The notes under the pieces are model-generated. The model searched no databases and was not told the DNA's origin. It saw nothing but the letters and a program-made list of their open reading frames with translations. 64,000 nt of DNA from Granulibacter bethesdensis CGDNIH1 (GTDB lineage Bacteria > Pseudomonadota > Alphaproteobacteria > Acetobacterales > Acetobacteraceae). Each line of letters opens with the position of its first letter. Position 1 is the stretch's first letter. The stretch covers positions 2,644,435 to 2,708,434 of the forward strand of contig NC_008343.2 of assembly GCF_000014285.2 (NCBI RefSeq), read 5' to 3'. The position numbers and the translations under genes are program-made. Below, piece by piece: positions 26,819-36,702 of the stretch.

Positions 26819-27658
26819 TCACAGATCATTCCAGCCTGTGAACTGCACCTGTCTGCCCGTGAACGCGTCCCTTACCTGTGGATCGATCAGGGCTGCGTAT
26901 TCACCGGTCTGGTCGTATTCCGGCATCAGCGCCTGCAGTGTCGCATCTGGCCGGGATGCCGGATGCGTGTAGATTTCGGTGACACCGGACGGCAAATGCC
27001 TGCTCAGCCGCAACAGCTTGTCGGATGTCATGTGCCCGCTCCAGCGCAGGCCGAACACGTGATCGTTGACCGAAAGACCCGCTTTGCGCGCCTGCGCCCG
27101 CAGCATACCGGTCCAGCGATATAACAGCGTATCACTCAGGCCCGTCTTTTCCCCGCAGGCCGCCATGATGGCAGGCGGCTCGGCAGGAATACGGATGGCA
27201 CGCAGACCATAATCCCGCCCGATCTCGCACAGCAGCTTCCCCACCGTCGGATGCAGATGCATGTGCTTGTGCGCATTGGCGTGATCCAGCGTCAGCCCGG
27301 TGGCGCGAAAAGCCGCGAACTGGGCGTCGATCTCCTCCGCCAGTTGCCGCCTCGCCGAGGGGGAAAAGAAATAGGTGAAGCCCCGCCGCACCTGATCGGA
27401 GCCGAAGCGCCCCTGCTGATCAACCAGGGCCGGAATCCGGGCATGCGGCAGCACCGCATCCCCTTCTACCAGCACCAGGTGCAGACCGACCCGCAGGGAG
27501 GGTGTCGCCCGTGCCATGGCCACGGCCTCTGCCGCCGCCGGTGCCGCCACCATCAGGCTGCATGTCGACAGGATTCCGTTGCGGTGGGCATCCAGCACCG
27601 CCTCATTTACCGTCGAGGTCAGGCCGAAATCATCAGCCGAGACGATGATCCGTCTCAT
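26819..27658 (-). CDS. hpnK: HpnK, hopanoid biosynthesis deacetylase (YdjC/ChbG-like)
   Basis: 279 residues starting MRRIIVSADDFGLTSTVNEAV, the ChbG/YdjC fold's metal-binding SADDFG motif, with a second metal-binding region DHANAHKHMHLHPTVG. In hopanoid producers HpnK removes the acetyl group from the N-acetylglucosamine-hopanetriol/tetrol product of HpnI, giving the glucosamine form. It follows hpnJ and hpnI on the same strand; an 88-bp gap with a GC-rich 9-bp hairpin (27683-27714) but no T run separates it from hpnJ. Confidence 0.92.
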   Translation of the reverse strand: MRRIIVSADDFGLTSTVNEAVLDAHRNGILSTCSLMVAAPAAAEAVAMARATPSLRVGLHLVLVEGDAVLPHARIPALVDQQGRFGSDQVRRGFTYFFSPSARRQLAEEIDAQFAAFRATGLTLDHANAHKHMHLHPTVGKLLCEIGRDYGLRAIRIPAEPPAIMAACGEKTGLSDTLLYRWTGMLRAQARKAGLSVNDHVFGLRWSGHMTSDKLLRLSRHLPSGVTEIYTHPASRPDATLQALMPEYDQTGEYAALIDPQVRDAFTGRQVQFTGWNDL

Positions 27659-27746
27659 AACCCGTCCTCATCCTTCATAAGCGACAGGGCCAGAGAATGA
27701 ACTCCGGCCCTGTCCCGTTACCCTTGTTTCAACCCGTGCGGATCAA

Positions 27747-29183
27747 TCAGGCAGCGTTACGCTGGGTCTTGCGTTCCTTGAGGAATTGGAAGAACTCCAC
27801 ACCCTCGCGCAGGCGACGCTTCATCATCTGCGGGCTGGTGATCATCTCGCCGACGATGGAGGCGATCTTCGGCGCACGGAAATAGAATTTCCGGTAGAAT
27901 TCCTCGACGCTCTGGAACATCTCGGTATGGCTGAGATGATCGTAATGCAGCGGCGCCATCTGGATGCCATGCTCGTCGATCAGTTCCGCATGCTCGGCAT
28001 CCAGCCAGCCATTCTCAACCGCCTGATTATACAGGAACGTGCCCGGATACGGCGCGGCAAGGCTCACCTGCAAGGTATGCGGGTTCACTTCCTTCGCGTA
28101 TTCGATCGTCTCCTGAATGGTCTCCTTCGTCTCACCCGGCAGGCCGAGGATGAAGGTGCCATGAATCTTGATGCCGAGATCGTGGCAATCCTTGGAGAAT
28201 TTCTTCGCCACCTCGATCCGCAGACCCTTCTTGATGTTGTGGAGGATCTGCTGGTTGCCGCTCTCATAACCGACGAGCAACAGGCGCAGGCCGTTATCCT
28301 TCAGAATCTTAAGGGTTTCGCGCGGCACATTGGCCTTGGCATTGCAGGACCATGTGACACCCAGCTTGCCCATTTCACGCGCGATGGCCTCAGCGCGGGG
28401 CAGATCGTCGGTGAAGGTATCGTCGTCGAAGAAGAATTCCTTCACCTGCGGGAAGTATTTCTTCGCCAGCGCGATTTCCTCCGCCACATGCTGCGGGCTG
28501 CGCACCCGGTAGCGATGGCCACCAACCGTCTGCGGCCAAAGGCAGAAGGTGCAGCGGGATTTACAGCCGCGCCCGGTATACAGGCTCAGATAGGGATGCT
28601 TCAGATAGCCGATGAAGTAATCCTCGATCTTCAGATCACGCTTGTAGACCTCGGTCACGAAGGGAAGCTGGTCCATATCCTCCAGGATTTCACGATCCGG
28701 GTTATGGATGATCTCACCATTCGCATTACGCCAGGACAGGCCGGCAATGGTGGCCAGATCACGGCCCTCTGCCACTTCCTTGACGGTGAAGTCGAATTCG
28801 TTGCGCGCCACCCAGTCAACCGGACCACCGCTTTTCAGGCTTTCTTCCGGCTGCACCGCCACCTTCGCGCCGACGAAACCGATCTTGAGAGATGGATTCG
28901 CGTCTTTCAGGGCCTGCGCTACCTTCACATCGGAGGCAAAGGAGGGGGAGGAAGTGTGCATCACACACAGCTCATAATCTTTGATCTGCGCCGTCACCGT
29001 CTCCAGCGTGATCCCGGCTGGCGGAGCGTCGATCAGCTTGCTGCCCGGCACCATCGCGGCAGGCTGGGCCAGCCATGTCGGATACCAGAAGGATCGGATC
29101 TCGCGCCGCGCCTGATAACGGGAGCCGGCTCCGCCATCAAATCCATCGAAGGAAGGGGGGTGCAGAAAAAGGGTCTTCATCAT
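27747..29183 (-). CDS. hpnJ: HpnJ, radical-SAM hopanoid cyclitol-ether enzyme
   Basis: 478 residues. The radical-SAM cluster motif is GRGCKSRCTFCLWP (Cys207, 211, 214). The N-terminal 150 residues look like a B12-binding-type Rossmann domain (VCVMHTSSPSFASDVKVAQAL and IGFVGAKVAVQPEESL), as in other class B radical-SAM proteins. HpnJ is needed to convert the glucosamine side chain of bacteriohopanetetrol to the cyclitol ether by ring contraction. It lies 120 bp after hpnI and before hpnK. The protein is soluble or loosely membrane-associated. Confidence 0.93.
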   Translation of the reverse strand: MMKTLFLHPPSFDGFDGGAGSRYQARREIRSFWYPTWLAQPAAMVPGSKLIDAPPAGITLETVTAQIKDYELCVMHTSSPSFASDVKVAQALKDANPSLKIGFVGAKVAVQPEESLKSGGPVDWVARNEFDFTVKEVAEGRDLATIAGLSWRNANGEIIHNPDREILEDMDQLPFVTEVYKRDLKIEDYFIGYLKHPYLSLYTGRGCKSRCTFCLWPQTVGGHRYRVRSPQHVAEEIALAKKYFPQVKEFFFDDDTFTDDLPRAEAIAREMGKLGVTWSCNAKANVPRETLKILKDNGLRLLLVGYESGNQQILHNIKKGLRIEVAKKFSKDCHDLGIKIHGTFILGLPGETKETIQETIEYAKEVNPHTLQVSLAAPYPGTFLYNQAVENGWLDAEHAELIDEHGIQMAPLHYDHLSHTEMFQSVEEFYRKFYFRAPKIASIVGEMITSPQMMKRRLREGVEFFQFLKERKTQRNAA

Positions 29184-29303
29184 GAGCGTCGGTACCTCTC
29201 CATGAGTCGGCGCCGACAGGCCCGGCTCCGCTTACGCAATCTTACGCAGTCATTGTCTTACGTCATTGTGGCGCGGATACGTATGCCCGCACTGCAATCG
29301 ACC

Positions 29304-30491
29304 TCAGCCCTTCAGGAGGGGCTGGGCCGCCAGCGTCGCCTGCTGCATGGCCGGAGACGAGCGATAGGTCATCCGCGTCACCTGCACCACCTGCCCACGC
29401 CATTTGACCTCCCCTTTGCGGAAGGTGGCGAGAATGGTGGCCATCGACAACAGCTCCCGCACAGGCAGAAGCAGAAGAGAGGTCGCGGGAGCAAGCTTCA
29501 ACAGACGGTCGATCCCGCGACTGACCAGAAAACGCACCATCCAGAAAGCAAAAAACACCGCCAGCGCCCACCCCGCCAGACCGGACAGCGCCACACTCAG
29601 CATGGCCCAGAATAACGGGAACTGAAGCATGGAAAGAATGAACCCGACCGGGGCCACGGACTGAATAGTGCGTTGCCAGCGCAGCTCATGATCGAACAGG
29701 GCACGGATCGTGGTCTCCGGCACGGTGGTGGCGGGAACGGTATCCGCCAGACCGACGCGCAGCCCCTGCCCCACCATTAAATGGCCCAGCACCGCATCAT
29801 CGGCGATATGATGCGAAAGCACTGCCAGACCACCCAGATTTTCCAGCGTCTCCCGCCGCAGCGCCATGGTGGCGCCCAGGCAATCCTGACGGCCCAGCAG
29901 GCGCGCAACCAGCGCACCGGGCAGGAATTGATGGGAAATACCTGCCATGCCCAGAGTACCGATCAGGCCGGATTGTGGCGACACCCCGGAATACAGAGTA
30001 GTTACCAGCCCGATTTGAGGCTGCTCCAGCGCAGTCACCAGACGTCGGAGATAATCCCGTGTGACATGTACATCGCTATCCGCAATCACCAGCACATCAT
30101 GCCGGGCGCTTGGATACATATTGATGAGATTGGCAATTTTCCGGTTTTCGCCATGGGGGGTGGGGTCAACCACCATCACGATATCCAGATGGGGAAACCG
30201 TCCCTGCAAACGACGCACGACGTGACGGGCGGGATCATCCGCGCTCTGCACACCGAAAACCAGCTGATAACGCGGGTAATCTTGCTGACAGAAGCTTTCC
30301 AGCGCCTGTTCGAGCAGCGGCTCCTCACCATGCAACGGTTTCATGATGGTGACGGCGGGCCAGTCCTGCCGGGGGGGCAGAGGCTGCCTTGCATGCCGGG
30401 CAAATTTCCACACAGCCCCAAGGCCGAGAACGGTCTGCACCATCCCGATCCCGGCCAGAGCCATGGTCGTATCAGCGAAAAAAAGCATCAC
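29304..30491 (-). CDS. hpnI: HpnI, hopanoid N-acetylglucosaminyltransferase
   Basis: 395 residues, GT21-like (ceramide glucosyltransferase type). An N-terminal membrane helix (MMLFFADTTMALAGIGMVQTVLGLGAVW) precedes a GT-A domain with VLVIADSDVHV as the metal-binding D-x-D, LGATMALRRETLENLGG, and the (Q/R)xxRW-like HELRWQRTIQ. Two or three hydrophobic helices follow. HpnI transfers N-acetylglucosamine to bacteriohopanetetrol at the membrane. It lies 48 bp after hpnM and before hpnJ in the same direction. Confidence 0.93.
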   Translation of the reverse strand: MMLFFADTTMALAGIGMVQTVLGLGAVWKFARHARQPLPPRQDWPAVTIMKPLHGEEPLLEQALESFCQQDYPRYQLVFGVQSADDPARHVVRRLQGRFPHLDIVMVVDPTPHGENRKIANLINMYPSARHDVLVIADSDVHVTRDYLRRLVTALEQPQIGLVTTLYSGVSPQSGLIGTLGMAGISHQFLPGALVARLLGRQDCLGATMALRRETLENLGGLAVLSHHIADDAVLGHLMVGQGLRVGLADTVPATTVPETTIRALFDHELRWQRTIQSVAPVGFILSMLQFPLFWAMLSVALSGLAGWALAVFFAFWMVRFLVSRGIDRLLKLAPATSLLLLPVRELLSMATILATFRKGEVKWRGQVVQVTRMTYRSSPAMQQATLAAQPLLKG

Positions 30492-30539
30492 TCAAAAAAC
30501 CGGATTAAAATCTTGAGGAACACACCAGGACACGCTTCA

Positions 30540-31178
30540 TCACATCGTGCCACCGGAGAGGTCCGATATTTTCTGACGGAGTTTGTCCAGCAGATTATCC
30601 GGTCCGGCTGCCAGCAATGTCCGGAAATCGGAGCGTGTTACGGCCACCTGGCTGATCGAGCCATCCAGCAGAACATCGACAACTTTCCACTGCCCCCCAT
30701 CATTGCGCATCAGATAGTCAATGCGATTGGCGGTGCCGTCACTCACGATCTGGCTCTGTACAACCTGATCGCTGCCTGATGCCACCGGGTTAGGCGAGAC
30801 CCGGAAAGACTGGCCATCAAAGCTCGAGAATTCGGAAACGTAACGCGCCACGGTAAAGCGCGTAAAAACATCCAGCAGCTGGGATTGCTGTTCCGGCGTC
30901 AGGCTGTTCCATTTCAGACCAACGGAGTTTTTCAGCAGCAGCGGCAGGTCCAGAACCTGCTGCACCACCGGAGCCAGTGTCTGGTAACGCTGAGGAAAAG
31001 GGACCGCACTACCCTGTTTCATGATACCGAGCAGCGCCTGATTGAGCCGCTCGATCTGGGCGGACGGACCTGCCGCCTGGGCCGCAACGGGAACCAGGCT
31101 TGCCGTGAAGGAAAGCCCGGCGACGGGTGCCCACAACACCAGCCCCTGTAACAGAGACGCGCGGATGATCGTTTTCAT
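30540..31178 (-). CDS. hpnM: HpnM, MlaC/Ttg2D-like periplasmic protein of the hopanoid cluster
   Basis: 212 residues. A signal peptide is visible ([24 protein letters not shown]... to about residue 36). The mature part has the MlaC/Ttg2D pattern: [73 protein letters not shown] and a C-terminal [20 protein letters not shown]. Family members carry phospholipids across the periplasm; in hopanoid loci HpnM is thought to act with the HpnN exporter to move hopanoids to the outer membrane. hpnN is not in this window. It overlaps the dxs stop by 4 bp. Confidence 0.92.
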   Translation of the reverse strand: MKTIIRASLLQGLVLWAPVAGLSFTASLVPVAAQAAGPSAQIERLNQALLGIMKQGSAVPFPQRYQTLAPVVQQVLDLPLLLKNSVGLKWNSLTPEQQSQLLDVFTRFTVARYVSEFSSFDGQSFRVSPNPVASGSDQVVQSQIVSDGTANRIDYLMRNDGGQWKVVDVLLDGSISQVAVTRSDFRTLLAAGPDNLLDKLRQKISDLSGGTM

Positions 31179-33184
31179 CGTGACGGCACCTTCTGAGTCA
31201 TTGGCTGCTCCAGCAGTTTCAGGACGGTATCTCGAATGGCCTGGTGGTCAAGTCCAGCCTGTCTGATCTGGTTTGGCTGGGTATCATGGTCGATATAGCG
31301 ATCAGGCAGGATCATGGAACGAAGTTTCAGCGCATGGCCATCGCGCGCATCCAGCAGGCCGGCCTGCGCCAGATGCTGCATCACGTGGCTGGCATAGCCG
31401 CCGATCGAGCCTTCCTCAACAACCACAAGAACGTCGTTCTCCCGCGCCAGACGCTCCACCAGCGCCGTGTCCAGCGGCTTCACGAAGCGGCCATCCGCAA
31501 CCGTCACCGTCAGCCCATGCGCGGCAAGATCATCCGCAGCCAACAGAGCATCCTGCAACCGGGTGCCAATGCTCAGGATCGCGATCCCGCTCCGGCCCTC
31601 CCGCACGATGCGGCCCCGGCCGATCGGCAGAACATCCCCGCGCAGACGGCCTTTCTCATCACGCGGCAGCGCAACGCCTACGCCTTCACCACGCGGATAG
31701 CGCACCGCACTCGGCCCAGAATCATAGGCCGCAACCGTCGCCACAGCATGCACAAGCTCCGCCTCATCGGACGGAGACATGATCATCATCCCGGGCAGAC
31801 AACCCAGATACGCCATGTCGAAGCTGCCGGCATGCGTTGCGCCATCGGCCCCCACCAGCCCCGCACGGTCAATCGCAAAGCGCACCGGAAGGTGCTGGAT
31901 CGCAACGTCATGCACCAGCTGGTCATAACCGCGCTGCAGGAAGGTCGAATACAGCGCGCAGAACGGAACCATCCCCTCCACCGCCAGACCAGCCGCAAAC
32001 GTCACCGCATGCTGCTCCGCGATCCCGACATCAAAGCAACGATCCGGGAAGCGCTTCTCGAACGCGTCCAGACCCGTGCCGGACGGCATCGCCGCATTGA
32101 TCGCAACCACCCGGGGATTATCCTCCGCCGCCGCAATCAGCGCCTCCGCAAACACTTTCGTGTAGGTCGGCGGTGCAGGCTTCGCCCCCGGAACAGGCGC
32201 AGGCTTGATCTGCTCGCCCGTCACCACGTTGAAACGGCTCACCGCGTGATATTTGTCCGCAGATGCCTCCGCCGGCGCATAGCCATGACCCTTCCGCGTG
32301 ATCGCATGCACCAGAATCGGACCCGTCTCCTCCGCATCCCGCACATTGCGCAGAACCGGCAGAAGATGATCCAGATTATGACCGTCAATCGGACCCACGT
32401 AATAGAAGCCAAGCTCCTCGAACAACGTCCCGCCCGTCAGGATGCCGCGGGCATATTCCTCCGCTCGACGGGCCGTCCGCTCGATCCCGCGCGGAAAATG
32501 GCGCGCCATCTTCCCCGCCAGATCCCGCAGGTTCAGGAAGCTCCGCGAGGACAGCAGACGAGACAGATACGCCGACATCGCCCCAACAGGAGGCGCGATT
32601 GACATGTCATTGTCGTTCAGGATCACCACCAGGCGCGACTTCAGGCTGCCGGCATTGTTCATCGCCTCATACACCATCCCGGCGCTCATCGCACCGTCGC
32701 CGATCACCGCGATCACATGCTCCGGTCCCGCACCGACCTCGCCCGCCGCACGACGCAGATCGCGCGCCACCGCCATCCCGAGACCAGCCGAGATCGAGGT
32801 CGAGCTGTGGCCCGCACCAAACGGGTCGTATTCACTCTCCGAACGCTTCGTGAAGCCGGACAGACCGCCTCCCATCCGCAAGGTCCGGATGCGATCGCGA
32901 CGGCCCGTCAGGATCTTGTGAGGATAAGCCTGATGACCGACATCCCAGATCAGACGGTCGGACGGCGTGTCGAACACCGCATGGATCGCAACCGTCAGCT
33001 CGATCACCCCAAGCGCCGCGCCAAGATGCCCGCCCGTTACCGAAACAGCGTCCACCGTCTCCGCTCGAAGCTCATCCGCAACCGCGCGCAGTTGCTCCGA
33101 TGACATGTTCCGTAAGTCAGACGGGTAACGTACTCGGTCCAGTGTCGGAGTCTCATGGCAACGGACAGGGGTTGTTTCAGTCAT
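31175..33184 (-). CDS. dxs: 1-deoxy-D-xylulose-5-phosphate synthase
   Basis: 669 residues, thiamine-diphosphate enzyme. Landmarks: [29 protein letters not shown], the ThDP-binding [19 protein letters not shown] with [13 protein letters not shown], and the transketolase pyrimidine domain with [17 protein letters not shown]. It condenses pyruvate and glyceraldehyde-3-phosphate, the first step of the MEP isoprenoid pathway, and so feeds squalene and hopanoid synthesis. It is the first gene of the dxs-hpnM-hpnI-hpnJ-hpnK run. xseB and ispA, common neighbours, are absent here. Confidence 0.97.
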   Translation of the reverse strand: MTETTPVRCHETPTLDRVRYPSDLRNMSSEQLRAVADELRAETVDAVSVTGGHLGAALGVIELTVAIHAVFDTPSDRLIWDVGHQAYPHKILTGRRDRIRTLRMGGGLSGFTKRSESEYDPFGAGHSSTSISAGLGMAVARDLRRAAGEVGAGPEHVIAVIGDGAMSAGMVYEAMNNAGSLKSRLVVILNDNDMSIAPPVGAMSAYLSRLLSSRSFLNLRDLAGKMARHFPRGIERTARRAEEYARGILTGGTLFEELGFYYVGPIDGHNLDHLLPVLRNVRDAEETGPILVHAITRKGHGYAPAEASADKYHAVSRFNVVTGEQIKPAPVPGAKPAPPTYTKVFAEALIAAAEDNPRVVAINAAMPSGTGLDAFEKRFPDRCFDVGIAEQHAVTFAAGLAVEGMVPFCALYSTFLQRGYDQLVHDVAIQHLPVRFAIDRAGLVGADGATHAGSFDMAYLGCLPGMMIMSPSDEAELVHAVATVAAYDSGPSAVRYPRGEGVGVALPRDEKGRLRGDVLPIGRGRIVREGRSGIAILSIGTRLQDALLAADDLAAHGLTVTVADGRFVKPLDTALVERLARENDVLVVVEEGSIGGYASHVMQHLAQAGLLDARDGHALKLRSMILPDRYIDHDTQPNQIRQAGLDHQAIRDTVLKLLEQPMTQKVPSR

Positions 33185-33918
33185 GCGAACTTTTCATCCT
33201 GCGGCGTGTGGCCGCTTCAATTCTTGAACACCACCCGGACCTCCCGTCGATTCTTCCCCCCGGAAGACCCAACGGCCCGAATTCCCTCACGGGCTGGACC
33301 CTGTCCGAGCTGAGCGGTGGCAGCGGCAGGCATGACCATAGACCACTCGCGCAGTTCGCATTCCCCTCTATCCAAATCCGGCAACTCTTTGATTGCATGT
33401 TTCATGTGGAACGGTCTGCGGCAACCCCAAACCCGCAGCCAGCCCGGCCACAATGTCCGAATCCATCAAGAAGCGTGCTTTATAAGCAACACTGTGCCGA
33501 TAACCTGTCCTGCTTTTAATGGAAGACTCTCAATCCAGGAATGGAATGATTTACTGCTTGTGAATTGAATGATTTGGCTTTCAAACCCGGCACTGACAGG
33601 CGGTCATGCCCCGACAAAAAACTTTCCTGATCCTGAACAGAACAGCCCGCTCCTGCTTTACACACCGTGCTGCCGCGCATTTCCAGTCTGGACCCATGCG
33701 GTCGGGATGGTGTAGCGAAACCGGTCTCATGCCCGGCCTGAACTGCCCGGGCATACAGCATGATGAGGCTATCATTTATCGTTCCGTCATATCGTGTTCC
33801 AGAGCATCCATGGCCAACCGGTCAGATTTACCCGGACCGTATGATTGGTTTATCCCTGATGCCCGGTCCGCGACCGGTCATCCGACCGCAGTTTTGACCA
33901 AAGGCTGAGGAAGTCCGT
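33185..33918. other. 734-bp divergent intergenic region between dxs and hpnH
   Basis: No gene is convincing here. Open frames exist (for example 33606-33908 on the plus strand) but lack family features. Seen in it: a hairpin at 33729-33754 (ATGCCCGG/CCGGGCAT, 10-nt loop, no T run), an AT-richer patch at 33530-33590, and GAGGAAG just before the hpnH ATG. The promoters of both hopanoid units should lie here. Confidence 0.6.
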
Positions 33919-35100
33919 ATGGCTGTGCCGCTGCACCAGGCGATCCGCGTAGGCGCCTATGTGATGAAGCAACATCTGCTGGGGCGGAAACGCTATCCGC
34001 TGGTCCTGATGCTGGAACCACTGTTCCGTTGCAATCTGGCCTGCGCGGGTTGCGGCAAGATCGATTACCCGGCGGAAATCCTCAACCAGCGCCTGTCCGT
34101 GGCAGAGTGCCTCGAAGCCGTCGATGAATGCGGCGCGCCGGTGGTGGTGATCGCCGGTGGTGAGCCACTGCTCCATAAGGAACTGGATCAGGTGGTCGAG
34201 GGCATCATTGCCCGCAAGAAATTCGTGATCGTCTGCACCAATGCCTTGCTGCTCGAAAAGAAGATGCATCTTTTCAAGCCGAGCAAATGGTTCTCCTGGT
34301 CCGTCCATCTGGATGGAGACCGGGAAGATCACGATAAATCGGTCTGTCAGGATGGCGTCTACGAACGCGCGGTGGAAGCTATCCGCCGCGTGAAACAGGC
34401 CGGATTCCGCACCATCATCAACTCCACTCTGTTCGACACTGCCGATCCGGAGCGCATGGCGCGTTTCTTCGACGATGTCATGGAAATCGGCGTGGACGGG
34501 ATCAGCGTCTCCCCCGGCTATGCTTATGAGCGTGCGCCGGATCAGCAGCACTTCCTGAACCGTCGTCGCACGAAAGATCTGTTCCGCGGGATTTTTGCCC
34601 GTGCGGACAAGTCAAAGAAGAAGTGGGAGTTCAATCAGTCCTCCCTGTTCCTGGATTTTCTGGCCGGAAACCAGACTTTCAAGTGCACCCCATGGGGTAA
34701 CCCGACGCGCACCTATTTCGGCTGGCAGCGCCCCTGCTATCTGCTCGGTGAAGGCTATGCCAAATCCTTCAAGGAGCTGATGGAGGAAACCGACTGGGAT
34801 GCCTACGGCACCGGCAATTACGAAAAATGCGCCGACTGCATGGTGCATTCCGGATATGAAGCGACCGCCGTGGCCGAGGCCGTCAGCAAGCCGTGGAAAG
34901 CCGCCAAGGTCGCTTTGACCGGTATCAGGACGACCGGCGACATGGCTCCTGACATTCCGCTGACCAACCAGCGTCCAGCCCAGTATGTTTTCAGCCGGCA
35001 TGTTGAAACGGCACTGGAAAAAATCCGCGCCGAGCAGGCCGGGGCCTCCAAACCCCCCAAGACAGTGGTTCGCCATGTGGCCGCCGAGGCTGGAGACTGA
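33919..35100 (+). CDS. hpnH: HpnH, radical-SAM adenosylhopane synthase
   Basis: 393 residues. The radical-SAM motif FRCNLACAGCGKIDYP has Cys38, 42 and 45 in the C-x3-C-x2-C spacing. Further HpnH landmarks are VVVIAGGEPLLHKELDQ, WSVHLDGDREDHDKSVC and a C-terminal cysteine region (CADCMVHSGYEATAV). HpnH joins the 5'-deoxyadenosyl radical to diploptene, giving adenosylhopane, the first step of side-chain building. GAGGAAG precedes the start. A terminator follows, so it is its own transcript, divergent from dxs and convergent with hpnG, which acts on its product. Confidence 0.96.
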   Translation: MAVPLHQAIRVGAYVMKQHLLGRKRYPLVLMLEPLFRCNLACAGCGKIDYPAEILNQRLSVAECLEAVDECGAPVVVIAGGEPLLHKELDQVVEGIIARKKFVIVCTNALLLEKKMHLFKPSKWFSWSVHLDGDREDHDKSVCQDGVYERAVEAIRRVKQAGFRTIINSTLFDTADPERMARFFDDVMEIGVDGISVSPGYAYERAPDQQHFLNRRRTKDLFRGIFARADKSKKKWEFNQSSLFLDFLAGNQTFKCTPWGNPTRTYFGWQRPCYLLGEGYAKSFKELMEETDWDAYGTGNYEKCADCMVHSGYEATAVAEAVSKPWKAAKVALTGIRTTGDMAPDIPLTNQRPAQYVFSRHVETALEKIRAEQAGASKPPKTVVRHVAAEAGD

Positions 35101-35110
35101 ACTGATTTCT

Positions 35111-35145
35111 CCCCCGATCGTGCAAACGGTCGGGGGTTTTCTTTT
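35111..35145 (+). terminator. Intrinsic terminator after hpnH
   Basis: CCCCCGATCG (35111-35120) pairs with CGGTCGGGGG (35127-35136) with one wobble pair, followed by TTTTCTTTTT. Confidence 0.88.
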
Positions 35146-35766
35146 TCAACCCTGTTTTGGCCACTGAAAACGACGCAGGGTCTGCCGGGCCGCCGCAGCA
35201 TCCCGTGCCAGTGCCATCAGGGAACCTATCTGGGACGGCTGACGCAGAATTGATCCCGCCACCCTGAACACGCCGATCGCACCGGCCTGATCCAGTGCCA
35301 GCAACGCCGCAGGCGGCAGATCCCTGTCCGCCGGATCACACACTGCCCGGACAATCGAAAACGGGATGCCATACCGGGCCGCCACCCGCGCCACCGCCCC
35401 GCTTTCCAGATCAACCGCCCCCGCCCCGGTCTGACGGAAAAGCGCTGCCTTATCCGTCCGGCTGGCCACGACCTGCCGGGTTGCGACCATACGACGCACA
35501 GTCATACCACCCGCCCAGGATGGATCGGTCTGATAAAGGGCCCCTTCCTCAATCAACTCGGCGGGAATCAACAGGGCACCCGGCAGAATGGCCGGATCGA
35601 GGCCACCTGCCAGACCGAAACTGACCAGCCGATCCACACCGCTTTCAACCAGATGAATGGCAGCCCGTTCCGCTCCCTCTGGCTCCCCTCCACCGACCGC
35701 GGCAATACCGAACCCGCGCAGGAGTCTTGCTTCAGCCTGTAAGCCCACGACCACGCCGGTTTTCAT
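35146..35766 (-). CDS. hpnG: HpnG, hopanoid-associated nucleoside phosphorylase
   Basis: 206 residues from the ATG at 35766; the frame continues upstream to 36177 but that part lies antisense to dapB and lacks family sequence. The start MKTGVVVGLQAEARLL and the motifs LVSFGLAGGLDPAILPGALLIP and AVDLESGAVARVAARYGIPFSIVRAVCDPADRDLP match purine-nucleoside/MTA phosphorylase-like HpnG. HpnG removes adenine from adenosylhopane by phosphorolysis, giving phosphoribosyl-hopane. It is convergent with hpnH rather than in one operon, and divergent from dapB (136-bp gap). Confidence 0.92.
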   Translation of the reverse strand: MKTGVVVGLQAEARLLRGFGIAAVGGGEPEGAERAAIHLVESGVDRLVSFGLAGGLDPAILPGALLIPAELIEEGALYQTDPSWAGGMTVRRMVATRQVVASRTDKAALFRQTGAGAVDLESGAVARVAARYGIPFSIVRAVCDPADRDLPPAALLALDQAGAIGVFRVAGSILRQPSQIGSLMALARDAAAARQTLRRFQWPKQG

Positions 35767-35902
35767 AACCGCATCCCGCCTGCATCCTCTGTTCAGGACT
35801 GTTTGAAGCAAAACACGCCCCCTCCGGCAAATACGGCGCATCATAGCCTGCGGGCTTCTGTCCCCTCTCGTCATTCCGTGCAGTCTGTGCCACCACAGGG
35901 TC

Positions 35903-36688
35903 ATGAGCACAGATCGCAGCATACGCATTGGAATTGCCGGCATGGCCGGTCGGATGGGCAGCCTGCTGGTTGAAGAAGCGGCTGCACAGGGTACGGTCTC
36001 CGGGGGAACGCTCCGACCCGGATCAAACAGCCCGGCCCCAGTCGGCATTCCTGCCTTTGCTGATATAAACACGCTGGCTGAAGCTTCCGACGCGGTGATT
36101 GATTTTACCTCCGCCTCCACCGTGCAGGCGCATGCCAGAGCGTTGAGCAAGGCGGGGACGGCATGGATTCTCGGCACGTCCGGCCTTTCCCCTGCCGATG
36201 AAAAGGCTGTCGAGGAAATCGCCGCCCTTGTTCCAGTGGTTTATGCGCCCAATTTCGCGCCGGGGGTCAATCTGGTGCTGGCACTGGCCGAAAAAATGGC
36301 CGCTGCGCTGCCCGGTAACCGCTATGATGCCGAAATCGTGGAAATGCACCATCGCCGCAAGATCGATTCACCCTCCGGCACGGCCATTGGTCTGGGCCGC
36401 GCGGTGGCCGCCGGTCGCGGTGTGATGCTGGAGGAAGTGATCGAAAGCGGCCGGCACGGGCATGTCGGACCGCGGCAGCCTGGCGCCATCGGCTTTGCGG
36501 CCCTGCGGGGCGGCCAGGTCGTCGGCGAACACACCCTGCTGTTTGCCGCTGATGACGAGCATATCGCCCTGACCCACCGCGCCTTCGACCGTCGTGCTTT
36601 CGCGCGCGGTGCGGTGCAGGCAGCCTTATGGGTGCAGGGTAAGCCGCCCGGATTGTATTCAATGATGGATGTACTGGGCATGCGCTGA
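35903..36688 (+). CDS. dapB: 4-hydroxy-tetrahydrodipicolinate reductase
   Basis: 261 residues. The nucleotide-binding motif is IRIGIAGMAGRMGSLL, and the active-site signature EMHHRRKIDSPSGTA (about 151-165) is diagnostic. FAPGVNLVLALAEKMA and the C-terminal GLYSMMDVLGMR also match. DapB reduces the dihydrodipicolinate precursor with NAD(P)H in lysine and diaminopimelate synthesis. It is 14 bp before murJ, so the two peptidoglycan-linked genes are probably co-transcribed. The nearby start codon at 35903 comes straight after a short spacer with no strong ribosome binding site. Confidence 0.96.
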   Translation: MSTDRSIRIGIAGMAGRMGSLLVEEAAAQGTVSGGTLRPGSNSPAPVGIPAFADINTLAEASDAVIDFTSASTVQAHARALSKAGTAWILGTSGLSPADEKAVEEIAALVPVVYAPNFAPGVNLVLALAEKMAAALPGNRYDAEIVEMHHRRKIDSPSGTAIGLGRAVAAGRGVMLEEVIESGRHGHVGPRQPGAIGFAALRGGQVVGEHTLLFAADDEHIALTHRAFDRRAFARGAVQAALWVQGKPPGLYSMMDVLGMR

Positions 36689-36702
36689 AAGCGACTGCGC
36701 CG

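Noticed and set aside
25443..29615. Long plus-strand frames opposite metK and hpnJ (509 and 609 codons)
   Set aside because: Both lie antisense to firmly identified enzymes, have His/Arg/Gln-rich composition and no domain features; GC-rich codon use explains them.
31244..32602. Plus-strand frame opposite dxs
   Set aside because: Shadow of a conserved gene; very Arg/His-rich and without recognisable motifs.
33398..33413. parS-like sequence TGTTTCATGTGGAACG
   Set aside because: It differs from the 16-bp parS consensus at three positions, lies far from any parAB gene in the window, and a single weak site is not enough.
33606..33908. 100-codon plus-strand ORF ending 10 bp before hpnH
   Set aside because: No family features, unusual composition rich in Cys, Ser and Arg, and weak ribosome binding site; more likely leader sequence.
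35767..36177. N-terminal extension of the hpnG frame to 343 codons
   Set aside because: The extra part overlaps dapB in antisense and lacks phosphorylase sequence; the ATG at 35766 starts exactly at the family N-terminus.
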